The notes: a model not told the origin generated them from the letters alone. A stretch of 24,990 nt of DNA from Patescibacteria group bacterium (GCA_018899995.1 JAHIHE010000004.1:1-24990), one strand, 5' to 3'; counted from the first letter of the stretch, positions 7,084-14,454 are shown. Numbers and translations: made by a program.

Positions 7084-8613
7084 GTCCTCGTAGTTCAACG
7101 GACAGAACACAAGCCTCCGGAGCTTGGGATGCAAGTTCGATTCTTGCCGAGGGCACCACGTAGGAAATTGCAAGGAGTTTTGGTTCGCCTCGCTTCGCTC
7201 GGCGACTAATTCGTATTCAATTTTGGGGGTAAAAACGAATTCACGATTTCGCAAAATATGGTTCGAGCCGATGTTTTTCAGAAATGTTGTCATTGCAGTC
7301 GGATTGGGAGAGGAAAGCAGATTAGCGGCTTGATTTAAGGATTTTACGAACTCACGAGCCGGTTCGAGCCAAGACAACCCTTTTGTCTCAAAGTCGGTGA
7401 TTTTTTCGGAAAGTGATATTTTTTGAGACAGCAAAGTTTGTTTTTTGGCGGCGTATTCTTCTGTGGATAAGGCGTCAGCGAGATAGATATCTAACAACTT
7501 TTGAAGTTTTGCCTCGACTTGCGCTAATTGTTCTTTCATAACACTAACCTCGCCTTGTGCGTCCTCTCTCGCTTTATCCTGCTCACTATCCAACGCCGCC
7601 AAAACCTTCTCGGTATCTTGGCTCGACAAAGAAACTTTTTGAAGGTAAGAAGTGATTTGCTCTGTTAGTGCTTCCTCTCGCAGATAATGCTTTTCTTGGC
7701 AAATACCTTTCTTTTTCGTGCAACGATAGTAGTTATGCCTTTTCTGACGCTCTCCGGTAATTGAACAACCACACGAGGCACACTTTAGTAATCCAAGAAA
7801 AGCAAAATGATGTTTTCTCACTTCTTGCACTTTTCCACGCTTCGCCATTATCTCTTGGCATTTATCAAAAAGTTTCTTTGAAATTAACGGCTCGTGTTTC
7901 CCCTCAAAAATTTCCCCTTTCCACTTCATCAAACCAAGATAGAAAATATTTTGTAGATTCTTTTGGATATTGGCGATGACAAGTGGTTTATTGAGATTTC
8001 CACGCAAACCATTTTCATTGCACCAATTTGCGAGAGAATGAAGCGTATGCCTTCCGGTGGCGTACAATTCAAACATTTTTCTAACTTCGGGAGATTTATC
8101 TGGGTCAATATCTATTCCACGAGTTTTTGGATTATTGATGTAGCCAACCGGAGCCCAGCCGGGCCATACGCCATTTCTGATTTTCTGTCGTAAACCTCGC
8201 TTCACATTCTCTCGCAAATTGTCTACAAAATATTTTGATTGGCCAAAAGCGATGTTGAGCATAAACAACCCTTGCGGTGTTGGCTCAAACCAGAAAGTGG
8301 GAAATTTGAGAGATTTAATCAAGCCGCGATCAACAAAGTGGATTATTTTTCCACCATCAACACTGTTCCTTGCCAATCTGTCCGGGTGCCACGAAATTAT
8401 TCCGTCCGCCTTGCCTTGTTCCAGAAATGACAACATTTCGGAGAACTTTGTTCGCCCAGGTTCTTTAGCAGTCTTTGCCTCACATAGCGAGGCGACAATT
8501 TCAAGTTTTTCTTTAGCGGCAAATTCTTTTAATTCAACAAGCTGGGCTTCAATACTTAAAACTTGCCTGTCATCTTTTTCTGTGCTCTTGCGAGTGTAGA
8601 TAATGTATTTCAT
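7069..8613 (-). CDS. Large serine recombinase (integrase)
   Basis: The 514-residue protein has a resolvase domain at 1-150 with catalytic S10 (YTRKSTE) and the Arg cluster HPDRLARN (75-82). A Recombinase domain spans about 155-260, and a zinc ribbon has C278, C281, C298 and C305. A coiled coil spans about 335-420. It integrates and excises circular DNA at att sites. The start has an AAAGGA ribosome site 7 nt upstream. Residues 486-510 (from WCPRQESNLHPKL to PLNYED) are exactly the antisense translation of the tRNA-Arg at 7084-7158, so the gene runs through its own attachment site. Residues near VAERSEANQ are the translation of a dispersed palindromic repeat. The tail probably changes when the element excises. 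Confidence 0.92.
   Translation of the reverse strand: MKYIIYTRKSTEKDDRQVLSIEAQLVELKEFAAKEKLEIVASLCEAKTAKEPGRTKFSEMLSFLEQGKADGIISWHPDRLARNSVDGGKIIHFVDRGLIKSLKFPTFWFEPTPQGLFMLNIAFGQSKYFVDNLRENVKRGLRQKIRNGVWPGWAPVGYINNPKTRGIDIDPDKSPEVRKMFELYATGRHTLHSLANWCNENGLRGNLNKPLVIANIQKNLQNIFYLGLMKWKGEIFEGKHEPLISKKLFDKCQEIMAKRGKVQEVRKHHFAFLGLLKCASCGCSITGERQKRHNYYRCTKKKGICQEKHYLREEALTEQITSYLQKVSLSSQDTEKVLAALDSEQDKAREDAQGEVSVMKEQLAQVEAKLQKLLDIYLADALSTEEYAAKKQTLLSQKISLSEKITDFETKGLSWLEPAREFVKSLNQAANLLSSPNPTAMTTFLKNIGSNHILRNREFVFTPKIEYELVAERSEANQNSLQFPTWCPRQESNLHPKLRRLVFCPLNYEDKNLN
7084..7158 (+). tRNA. tRNA-Arg (anticodon CCG)
   Basis: The acceptor arms GTCCTCG/CGAGGGC pair with one G-U. The D arm reads AGTTCAACGGACAGAAC. 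The anticodon stem CAAGC/GCTTG closes loop CTCCGGA, anticodon CCG at 34-36, which reads codon CGG. The T loop is TTCGATT. Discriminator A is at 7155, followed by encoded CCA (7156-7158). It is antisense to the recombinase C-terminus. Its 3' 19 nt recur at 10697-10715, marking the integration site. Confidence 0.95.
7138..7156 (+). repeat. att direct repeat, left copy
   Basis: The 3' end of tRNA-Arg, from the T loop through discriminator plus one C, is identical over 19 nt to 10697-10715. Confidence 0.85.
7184..7205. repeat. Dispersed palindromic repeat copy 1
   Basis: This 22-nt block lies in the recombinase coding sequence (AERSEANQ in protein) and is the exact reverse complement of 8724-8745. 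It is GC-rich and internally near-palindromic (GCTTCGCTC-type core), as in common dispersed bacterial repeats. Confidence 0.7.
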
Positions 8614-9034
8614 ATTTTTTTCCTTTGGTTAATAATAATTTTGAAAAAATTTTCTTTTACTTTGAATTAAATTCAAAACAAAACCGCCAACTGATTTTTT
8701 ACCCAAAATTCCTTACAATTTAATCGCCGAGCGAAGCGAGGCGAATCAACGAAATTTGACTTTTCCTTACTAGTGCTCTATTCTTAAAATAGTTCGAACG
8801 CATTTCGCCGCCTGCGGCGACGGCCAGCCCCCAAAATTTGAGTGGCTTCGCCGCGATCTTAAAAACTGCCAAAGAACCTGATAAAAATATCGGCTCGAAC
8901 CATATTTTTGGAAAAGAAAATTTTTTCATATCTGATTCCGAATTAAGTTTCGGTTTTTTTATTTTTGAGCTATAATTTAGATAGATATGGCTAAAACAGA
9001 TAAACAGCACATTAACAAGAAAGGAGGGGGAACT
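8614..9034. other. Mosaic spacer with recombinase relics
   Basis: The plus strand holds two short pieces resembling recombinase C-terminal sequence: 8726-8770 (AERSEANQRNLTFPY then stop, compare AERSEANQNSLQFPT in the live gene) and 8881-8916 (KNIGSNHIFGKE, compare KNIGSNHILRNRE). They are in reversed order, so they come from separate fragments. Between them is the left 88-bp inverted repeat. A terminator-like hairpin (CCGAA/TTCGG, 8938-8953, then seven T) and a -10 TATAAT (8971-8976) precede purD. Confidence 0.6.
8773..8860. repeat. 88-bp inverted repeat, left copy
   Basis: This block is a perfect reverse complement of 10455-10542 over 88 bp and encloses purD. It has GC-rich cores (GCCGCCTGCGGCGACGGC). 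Absence of any mismatch suggests recent duplication or ongoing gene conversion/inversion. Confidence 0.9.
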
Positions 9035-10315
9035 ATGATCAGCAATATCCTGATTATCGGTAGTGGTGGAAGAGAGCATGCACTCGCATGGAAACTCGCT
9101 CAATCACCACGCATTGGCAAGTTGTATGTCGCGCCCGGAAATGGCGGCACTCGTGACATCGCTGAAAATATTGCGATTGAAGCCACAGACGCCAGGGGTT
9201 TGGCTCGTTTTGCCGAAAAGAATTCAATCAATCTAACAGTAGTCGGTCCTGACGACCCGCTTGCGTTTGGCGTAGTTGATGTTTTTCAATCTCATGGCTT
9301 ACGCATTTTCGGACCCACTCGTGTCGCGGCACAGATTGAGGCATCTAAAGCGTTTGCCAAACGACTTATGCGCGATAGCGATATTCCGACTGCGCCATTT
9401 CGGATATTTCGAAAGCATGAAAGTGCATTAGAATATGTTCGCAAACATGGGGCGCCGATTGTCGTCAAGGCGAGCGGATTGGCGCTTGGCAAAGGTGCCT
9501 ATCCTTGCAAAACACTCGCTAAAGCAGAGAAGGCTCTGGCAGAAATTATGCTTGAGCGCGCTTACAATCAAGCTGGCAACGAAGTCATCGTCGAGGAGTT
9601 TCTGAATGGGCAAGAAGTTTCAATTCACGCTCTCTGCGACGGCAAAACCTCAATCCTATTACCTACCGCGCAAGACCACAAGCCGATTTTCGACGGCGAC
9701 AAGGGCAAGAATACTGGCGGTATGGGAACAATCGCGCCCGTGCCCTGGGTTACGGATCAAACCTTGCGAGAAGTGAACGAGCAAATCGTTCGCCCGACAT
9801 TGCAAGCGCTTACGAAGAAAGGAAAGCCGTTTACTGGTTGTTTGTACCCCGGGCTAAAGATGACAGACGAGGGGCCGAAAGTGCTTGAATACAACGCAAG
9901 ATTTGGCGACCCTGAAACGCAAAGTTATATGCGACTTCTCAAAACAGATTTGCTTGATGTTTTAGACGCATGCGTTGACGGTAAACTCGCCGACCTTGCC
10001 GTTGAATGGAATTCCGGTTTCGCCGTTTGCGTTGTCCTCGCTTCGGGAGGATATCCGGGAAAGTACAAAAAGGAAATTCCGATATCAGGCATTACTGAAG
10101 CGGAGAAAATTCCCGGTGTCGTTGTTTTTCACGCTGGCACAATGTGTAGCGACCAACTTCGGACTTCCGGCGGACGCGTTCTCGGAGTTACAGCAATCGG
10201 TAAAACTCTTCAAAAAGCTCTTGATCGAGCGTACGAAGCAGTTCGCCAAATTAAGTTCAAGGATATGCAGTACCGAAAAGACATCGGTGCTAAAGCCATT
10301 GCTATGGGGTTCTAA
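9035..10315 (+). CDS. purD: Phosphoribosylamine-glycine ligase (GAR synthetase)
   Basis: PurD joins glycine to phosphoribosylamine with ATP, the second step of de novo purine synthesis. The 426-residue protein has the N-terminal GSGGREHALAWKLAQS loop, the ATP-grasp domain with VVKASGLALGKGA (lysine and glycine-rich loop), EEFLNGQEVS, GGMGTIAPVPW and metal-binding EYNARFGDPETQ, and the C-terminal domain GxPGKYKKEIPI. The start at 9035 follows a strong AAGGAGGGGG site. An in-frame ATG at 8987 lies 10 nt after a -10 box and could give a 16-residue extension. GC content and codon choice look higher in GC than neighbouring core genes. No other purine gene is present. Location inside an integrated element and the Shine-Dalgarno start point to horizontal transfer. 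Confidence 0.95.
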   Translation: MISNILIIGSGGREHALAWKLAQSPRIGKLYVAPGNGGTRDIAENIAIEATDARGLARFAEKNSINLTVVGPDDPLAFGVVDVFQSHGLRIFGPTRVAAQIEASKAFAKRLMRDSDIPTAPFRIFRKHESALEYVRKHGAPIVVKASGLALGKGAYPCKTLAKAEKALAEIMLERAYNQAGNEVIVEEFLNGQEVSIHALCDGKTSILLPTAQDHKPIFDGDKGKNTGGMGTIAPVPWVTDQTLREVNEQIVRPTLQALTKKGKPFTGCLYPGLKMTDEGPKVLEYNARFGDPETQSYMRLLKTDLLDVLDACVDGKLADLAVEWNSGFAVCVVLASGGYPGKYKKEIPISGITEAEKIPGVVVFHAGTMCSDQLRTSGGRVLGVTAIGKTLQKALDRAYEAVRQIKFKDMQYRKDIGAKAIAMGF

Positions 10316-10341
10316 TTCCTTCGGGGATTAGAACCTTTTTT
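10308..10341 (+). terminator. purD terminator with TTCG tetraloop
   Basis: A perfect 12-bp stem (10308-10319/10324-10335, one G-T) with loop TTCG is followed by six T. The purD stop codon lies in the stem. This is an unusually strong terminator for the window. Confidence 0.92.
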
Positions 10342-10370
10342 CTTTTCCGAAAAAGAATTTGCCGCCAAAG

Positions 10371-10435
10371 CAGTAAATTTTTCAAGCTCATTTTTCTTGA
10401 AAAATTTACTGTAATGAGTTATGATTAACTCATTA
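10371..10435. repeat. Two tandem perfect hairpins after purD
   Basis: Arms 10371-10386/10396-10411 (16 bp, 9-nt loop) are directly followed by 10412-10421/10426-10435 (10 bp, 4-nt loop). They are AT-rich without a T tract. They may be recombinase accessory sites, an origin-like structure or terminator remnants. Confidence 0.6.
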
Positions 10436-10454
10436 GAAAAACTTGAAATTGTCA

Positions 10455-10542
10455 AAGATCGCGGCGAAGCCACTCAAATTTTGGGGGCTGGCCGTCGCCG
10501 CAGGCGGCGAAATGCGTTCGAACTATTTTAAGAATAGAGCAC
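10455..10542. repeat. 88-bp inverted repeat, right copy
   Basis: This is the perfect inverted partner of 8773-8860. The ORF reading through it (KPLKFWGLAVAAGGEMRSN) is repeat translation and is not called as a gene. Confidence 0.9.
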
Positions 10543-10782
10543 AAATTGTAGGACATTGTATGGGGCGAAGCCTTAAATTGAGGTTCGCCACGGGATCCCG
10601 GGATGAACCCGGGACAAGTAAACCCTTGCCCTGCGTTCATCGCAGGGCGTGGCGCCCCGCCCCATGATAAACACGGGGTAAACGTTCATCGCGGGGCGAT
10701 TCTTGCCGAGGGCACACTAAAAAAATTTTCGATTTTCAATGACCAATTTTCAAACAATTTTTAATTTTTAAACAAAAATATT
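10543..10782. repeat. GC-rich hairpin cluster and right att
   Basis: Hairpins include CCCGGG/CCCGGG around ATGAA (10597-10613) and an 8-bp stem GCCCTGCG/CGCAGGGC around TTCAT (10628-10648). A further GGGG/CCCC block with TTCATC lies near 10673-10697. The loops share TTCAT or its complement ATGAA. The right att repeat is at 10697-10715. The remaining AT-rich stretch leads to the next gene. Confidence 0.6.
10697..10715 (+). repeat. att direct repeat, right copy
   Basis: Nineteen nt are identical to the tRNA-Arg 3' end at 7138-7156. No tRNA 5' part precedes it, so it is the displaced original tRNA end. Confidence 0.85.
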
Positions 10783-11280
10783 ATGAGCAGAACCCTTGGG
10801 GCTATAATCATACTGCTTGCGGCTTTCTGGGCGATTAACAATCCTTCTTCCGCGCCGGTTCTAAACAAATATTTGCCCGAGCCCGGAATTCTGCCGTCAA
10901 GCAAATTATACCCGGCAAAAATTCTTTACGAAGACATCCGCGCCATGCTTACTTTTGACAATCTGTCCAAAGTGAAATTGTATCTGGAGCTGGCGGACAA
11001 ACGCCTGGCGGAAATAAAAAAGCTTGAGGAAAAAGGTGATGTTAATCAAATCAAAGAAACCCTTCTGCGGTACCAAAAATTGACGGAAAAATCGCAGGAA
11101 ACGATAAATGCCGCGCGGGAGAAAACCAAAGAGTTTCAGGATAGCGCGAATAAAATCATTGACGAGGCGAAAAGCAAGGACGCAAGCACGCTTGCGGAAC
11201 TTTACGCGAAAACATCCGGAGAAATAAAAAACGCCATAAACGATTCGCTTGCTAAGATTATGAAATGGAGGACGAATTAG
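10783..11280 (+). CDS. DUF5667-like secreted protein
   Basis: This 165-residue protein has an N-terminal hydrophobic signal segment (about 4-22, GAIIILLAAFWAI). Then comes a helical domain containing YPAKILYEDIRAMLTFDNLSKVKLYLELADKRLAEIKKL, which resembles DUF5667. The remaining helices (about 95-165) are rich in Lys, Glu and Ala and likely coil. Function is unknown; the family is usually exported or membrane-anchored. No Shine-Dalgarno site is seen. If the purD element excised, this gene would directly follow tRNA-Arg. Confidence 0.7.
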   Translation: MSRTLGAIIILLAAFWAINNPSSAPVLNKYLPEPGILPSSKLYPAKILYEDIRAMLTFDNLSKVKLYLELADKRLAEIKKLEEKGDVNQIKETLLRYQKLTEKSQETINAAREKTKEFQDSANKIIDEAKSKDASTLAELYAKTSGEIKNAINDSLAKIMKWRTN

Positions 11281-11302
11281 TGAAATAATATAAAATTAAC
11301 AT

Positions 11303-11488
11303 ATGTCTTTTTCCGAACAAGAAAAAATAAAAATCGTGAAAAGCGCTTTTCAAAAATTCGTTGACACTGTTTTAAAACTGCTTGCTGGGCAGAGGGCTTT
11401 ATTTGAGAAAATTATGAAACAAATTGAAGCGCGAAAAATCGCGGAGCATCGGGAGAAAATTAAGAATATTTTTAATTCTAATAAATAA
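11303..11488 (+). CDS. Small basic helical protein, unknown
   Basis: This is a 61-residue, Lys-rich and probably all-helical protein (SEQEKIKIVKSAFQKF and so on). It starts 22 bp after the DUF5667 gene. A -10-like TATAAA (11289-11294) ends 8 nt before the ATG, suggesting its own leaderless transcript. I do not recognise the family. It is called a gene because of coding-like composition, spacing and promoter; it could be a chance ORF. Confidence 0.5.
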   Translation: MSFSEQEKIKIVKSAFQKFVDTVLKLLAGQRALFEKIMKQIEARKIAEHREKIKNIFNSNK

Positions 11489-11519
11489 TAATTATTTTAA
11501 ATTTCAAAATTACTCCTTT

Positions 11520-11600
11520 ATGTCATTGCGAGGAGCCCAGCAGGGCGACGCGGCAATCTCTAATTCTCAAAAGCGACACAAGAAGTCGCAATAACAAAAC
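11520..11600. repeat. Dispersed TGTCATTGCGAGGAGC-type repeat
   Basis: It begins TGTCATTGCGAGGAGC and ends with TCGCAATAAC, an imperfect inverted match to its own left end (GTCATTGCGA). It contains GGGCGACGCGGCAATCTC. This type of intergenic repeat is common in bacterial genomes (recalled, not searched). Confidence 0.65.
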
Positions 11601-11645
11601 AGATATAAATAATTTTAAAGTAATAATTAATTATAAAATAAAAAT

Positions 11646-12530
11646 ATGGCAGAAGAAAACAAAGAAGAAGAGTTAGAAAAAACAGTGGAACAAAAAGAAG
11701 CCCCCGTTTCTTTAGAGGGAGAACCGGAAAAAATAGAAACTTTGGATGAAGCTTTGGAAAAAGGCGAAAGAGGTAAAGAAGGAATAATAAATAAAGCGGT
11801 AAAAGAAATAGGCGACGAGAAAAAAACACTTGAAACCCACGGGGCTGATTCGGCACAAATTGGCGAATTTAATAAAGGCAGGAAAGAAGTTGAGGAGGGC
11901 GTTGCAGGGGCAGAAAAAGTTTATACCAAAGCAACCGAAGATTTAGGCGATAATAAAACAAAAACGAGGGATAAAATATTGCAAGAATTGGAAAAAATTA
12001 ATAACGAGATGGACAAGGGGTATAGAAACGGATTAGGGTTGCCGGAAACGGATAAACTTAAGAAACAAAGGGGGAAATTGCTTGATTTGCTTGGTGATAA
12101 AGATGAGAATATTGGCAGAGAAACAGGATATATAGGCAAGGGGCTGGGGCAGAAAGCGGAGAGCACAGAGGCAGGACATATAAAAGAAATTGCAGAAGAA
12201 CGACCGAATTCAGCCGTAAAAGAAGAGGTGCTTGTAAAAACAGAGGATAAGGCCGTAGAGGCGCGAACAATAAGCGAGAAAGCAAACAAGGAAATAAAAA
12301 AACTTCTTAAAGATCCGGCTTCCGAACTTTCTGTATTGATGAAGGCGGCCAATTTCAGGGAGGACTACATACAAAAATTAAAAGATGATTTAGAAAAAGC
12401 AAAAGTAAATAAGGTGGACAGGGAAGTGAGGGTAAAATTTTACGAAAAAAGTATAGCGGAACACGAAGCTACGCTGGAAAAACATAAAAAAAGAATAAAG
12501 GAAATCATAAGCAAGATAGAAGAAAAATAG
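11646..12530 (+). CDS. Charged coiled-coil protein, unknown
   Basis: The 294-residue protein has no signal peptide or membrane segment and is dominated by Glu and Lys. Heptad-like stretches occur at 15-60, 95-140 and 205-294, consistent with extended coiled coil. A short less charged part with Gly lies around 125-170 (RNGLGLP, GYIGKGLGQ). No enzyme motif is visible. TATAAA at 11632-11637 ends 8 nt before the ATG, suggesting a leaderless message. It could be a scaffold or cytoskeletal-like protein, but no function can be assigned. Confidence 0.7.
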   Translation: MAEENKEEELEKTVEQKEAPVSLEGEPEKIETLDEALEKGERGKEGIINKAVKEIGDEKKTLETHGADSAQIGEFNKGRKEVEEGVAGAEKVYTKATEDLGDNKTKTRDKILQELEKINNEMDKGYRNGLGLPETDKLKKQRGKLLDLLGDKDENIGRETGYIGKGLGQKAESTEAGHIKEIAEERPNSAVKEEVLVKTEDKAVEARTISEKANKEIKKLLKDPASELSVLMKAANFREDYIQKLKDDLEKAKVNKVDREVRVKFYEKSIAEHEATLEKHKKRIKEIISKIEEK

Positions 12531-12563
12531 TAAGAAAATTGAAAACCGATTAGATGTTTTAAA

Positions 12564-13352
12564 ATGATGCGAAAAGAATTTTCAATGAGAATCAAAAAAA
12601 TATCGTCAAAAACGGATTACAGATGCCCGTATTTTAAAATCGTTAAAACCGGTTTTTCGATTCCCGGACAAAAGAAAACCGCTTATTGGTATCTTCTAAA
12701 GCGAGGCAACTATGTCTCTATTTTGGCAAAAGAAGGAAATTATCTTTATATGGTGGAATTATACAGATTTGCCATAGAGAAAAAATCACTGGAATTTCCG
12801 GCAGGGATTATTGAGAAAAACGAGACGCCGCGCGAGGCGGCAAAAAGAGAGCTGGAAGAGGAAACCGGCATTATCGCCAAAAAGCTTACTCTTTTGGATT
12901 GGTATTACGCTTTCATTGGAATGTCTGACTGCAAATCGTATGTTTTTTTGGCCGAGAATTTAAGTTTTAATAAACAAAAACTTGACAGAAGCGAGTTTGG
13001 AATGAAAATTAAAAAAGTAAAAATTTCCGATGTGGAGAATTTGGTACGAAAAGGAAAAATCAGGGGCGAGCACAACATAAACAGCTTTTATGTTTATAAG
13101 CTGAAAGGAAAAAAACTTATGCCTAAAAACGACCCAAACTGCAAGAATGGTTTAGATAAAAATATAATCAATAAAGAAGTTTTTGGCCGAGAAATTTCAC
13201 TTTGCCAAAAATTAAGCAATAAAAATAACGGCAAATGCGGCTGGGGCAAATGCATGGATTGCGGAGTAGTTCCACTTTTATACAAACTTCATAAAGGCAA
13301 GCTTTTGGAAGATAGTAAGGCGAAAAAAATCAAAGAAGAAATTTTTAAATAG
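12564..13352 (+). CDS. NUDIX hydrolase fused to Cys-rich domain
   Basis: The 262-residue protein has a NUDIX domain at about 20-175. The box spans 81-103 and is complete: G81, E87, R95-E96, E98-E99-E100 and G102. This fits ADP-ribose/nucleotide-sugar pyrophosphatases, which hydrolyse nucleoside diphosphates linked to another moiety. After residue 185 a separate module follows with C193, C214, C225, C230 and C233 (KCGWGKCMDCGVVPLLYKLHKG). This looks like a small metal-binding or redox domain. An internal ATG at residue 186 could start the tail alone. The start is uncertain: ATG ATG at 12564 or ATG at 12585; no Shine-Dalgarno site decides it. Confidence 0.85.
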   Translation: MMRKEFSMRIKKISSKTDYRCPYFKIVKTGFSIPGQKKTAYWYLLKRGNYVSILAKEGNYLYMVELYRFAIEKKSLEFPAGIIEKNETPREAAKRELEEETGIIAKKLTLLDWYYAFIGMSDCKSYVFLAENLSFNKQKLDRSEFGMKIKKVKISDVENLVRKGKIRGEHNINSFYVYKLKGKKLMPKNDPNCKNGLDKNIINKEVFGREISLCQKLSNKNNGKCGWGKCMDCGVVPLLYKLHKGKLLEDSKAKKIKEEIFK

Positions 13353-13417
13353 ATTTTACTTAAAAACAGTCTGTTGTTAAACTGTTTTCTCGGTAATTTC
13401 AATAATCAATCTATATA

Positions 13418-13461
13418 TTTGCTATAATTTTAATAGTATGGTAATATGTATTATCATACTA
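13418..13461 (+). promoter_or_regulatory. Promoter and TrpR-like operator, copy 1
   Basis: An extended -10 TGCTATAAT (13420-13428) is followed by a 28-bp palindrome at 13434-13461, with half-sites starting TAGTATG and ending CATACTA, symmetric at 12 of 14 half-site positions. It covers the expected transcription start, so a bound repressor would block initiation. Confidence 0.8.
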
Positions 13462-13481
13462 TTAATTATTAAATAAAAAAT

Positions 13482-13934
13482 ATGTCTAAAGTTAATCCCA
13501 TGGCATTAGACTCAAAATCCAAGATGAAATATTTGGATTTGTTATGGACATCAATTGCGCAGTTGGAAACCAGAGACGAAGTCAAGCAATTTTTTAAGGA
13601 TCTTTTAAGCGAAAGCGAGGCGATAATGCTGGCGCGGCGGATTGAGGTTGCCAAGCGTTTACTGGAAGGTGAATCTTACGATGGTATTGCGGGGGAATTA
13701 AGGGTTGGCAAAGATACGATCGGACGGGTGCAGGGATGGCTTACTTCAGGTTTTGGCGGGTATGAAAAAGCAATTAGCGGCTTTAAAAAAGAATTGGATC
13801 GCCGCTTTGGCAAGTCAATGGTAGTTGATAAAAAAGAACCATATAGCTTCGGCTGGATTAAACAAAAATATCCCTTGCAATTTTTATTGTTTAATTTACT
13901 TTCCGGCGATAAAGATTCAAAGAATAAAAAATAG
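13482..13934 (+). CDS. TrpR/YerC-like repressor
   Basis: This 150-residue protein has a Trp-repressor-superfamily core at about 15-95. Helices FKDLLSESEAIMLARRIEVAKRLLEG lead to the helix-turn-helix SYDGIAGELRVGKDTIGRVQGWL. It fits the YerC/YecD branch rather than true TrpR, which is shorter at about 100 residues. The extra C-terminal 55 residues include SFGWIKQKYPLQFLLFNLLSG, possibly a dimer or effector-binding extension. The ligand is unknown. Three copies of the same palindrome in the window, one over its own promoter and one before the next gene, show a likely local regulon with autorepression. Confidence 0.85.
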   Translation: MSKVNPMALDSKSKMKYLDLLWTSIAQLETRDEVKQFFKDLLSESEAIMLARRIEVAKRLLEGESYDGIAGELRVGKDTIGRVQGWLTSGFGGYEKAISGFKKELDRRFGKSMVVDKKEPYSFGWIKQKYPLQFLLFNLLSGDKDSKNKK

Positions 13935-13945
13935 ATATTTCGTGA

Positions 13946-13973
13946 TAGTATGGTAATATGTATTATCATACTA
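13946..13973 (+). promoter_or_regulatory. TrpR-like operator, copy 2
   Basis: The 28-bp core is identical to copy 1. It lies between the repressor stop (13934) and the deaminase ATG (13984). A core promoter is not clear, so it could act by road-block or on an overlapping promoter. Confidence 0.8.
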
Positions 13974-13983
13974 ACAAAAATTT

Positions 13984-14412
13984 ATGATCGAAAAAACTTT
14001 AGGAAATAAAAAAGTGTACGAATTATCTAAAGAAGAATGCGAGAAATTGCTAAAAGCTGCGGATGAGGCGATGAAAAACACTTTTCCAAAAAGCAACGAT
14101 GGTTTTGCCGTTGCTTTGATGACAAAATCGGGAAATATTTATATCGGCGTTTCGTATAAATCAGACACGGAAACGTTAACCATGCATTCTGAAGCTACGG
14201 CTTTAGCGCATGCCGCGATTCATGGCGAAAAAGAAATTGTGGCAATTACTGGACCGAATTGTCATATTTGCAAACAGCTTATTTATGAAAGCAGTTTGTG
14301 TTCGGGAATTGATATTGTTGTAGTAATTGAAGAGGATGGCAAAATAAAACAAATACCAATTTCAAAAACGATGCCTTATCCGTGGCCAAGGGAATGTATG
14401 AAAATACTTTGA
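13984..14412 (+). CDS. Cytidine deaminase-like protein
   Basis: This 142-residue protein has the zinc deaminase signature: H68-S-E70 (TMHSEATALAHAA) and P91-N-C93-H-I-C96 (TGPNCHICKQLIYE). This matches CDA-type deaminases, which convert cytidine or deoxycytidine to uridine forms. The usual P-C-x-x-C is spread by one residue (Pro-Asn-Cys), which is unusual, and HAE is HSE. Length fits small tetrameric CDAs (about 130). It lies right behind an operator copy, so the TrpR-like protein probably controls it. A variant substrate or a blasticidin-S-deaminase-like role cannot be excluded. Confidence 0.8.
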   Translation: MIEKTLGNKKVYELSKEECEKLLKAADEAMKNTFPKSNDGFAVALMTKSGNIYIGVSYKSDTETLTMHSEATALAHAAIHGEKEIVAITGPNCHICKQLIYESSLCSGIDIVVVIEEDGKIKQIPISKTMPYPWPRECMKIL

Positions 14413-14424
14413 TACTTGGGAGTA

Positions 14425-14454
14425 TTAAAGTATTTAATTGAGAACATTTATACA
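14425..14454 (+). promoter_or_regulatory. Promoter of SplB-like gene
   Basis: TTAAAG (14425-14430), 18 bp, TATACA (14449-14454); ATG 14461 lies 6 nt later. This favours ATG 14461 over an upstream TTG at 14416. Confidence 0.5.

Larger units (their letters stand above)
7138..10715. mobile_element. tRNA-integrated element carrying purD
   Basis: A 19-bp direct repeat (7138-7156 and 10697-10715) equals the 3' end of tRNA-Arg and brackets a recombinase gene next to the left copy and purD as the only clear cargo. At the right copy the tRNA end is followed by ACT rather than encoded CCA. The left tRNA therefore probably owes its encoded CCA to the element. Deleting 3559 bp between the repeats would leave one complete tRNA and join it to the DUF5667 gene. 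Direction and exact crossover are inferred. Confidence 0.8.

Noticed and set aside
8720..9103. 127-residue minus-strand ORF
   Set aside because: It covers the 88-bp repeat, a recombinase relic and the purD start on the opposite strand; no coding support.
10443..10667. 74-residue plus-strand ORF after purD
   Set aside because: It is the translation of the right 88-bp inverted repeat and hairpin cluster.
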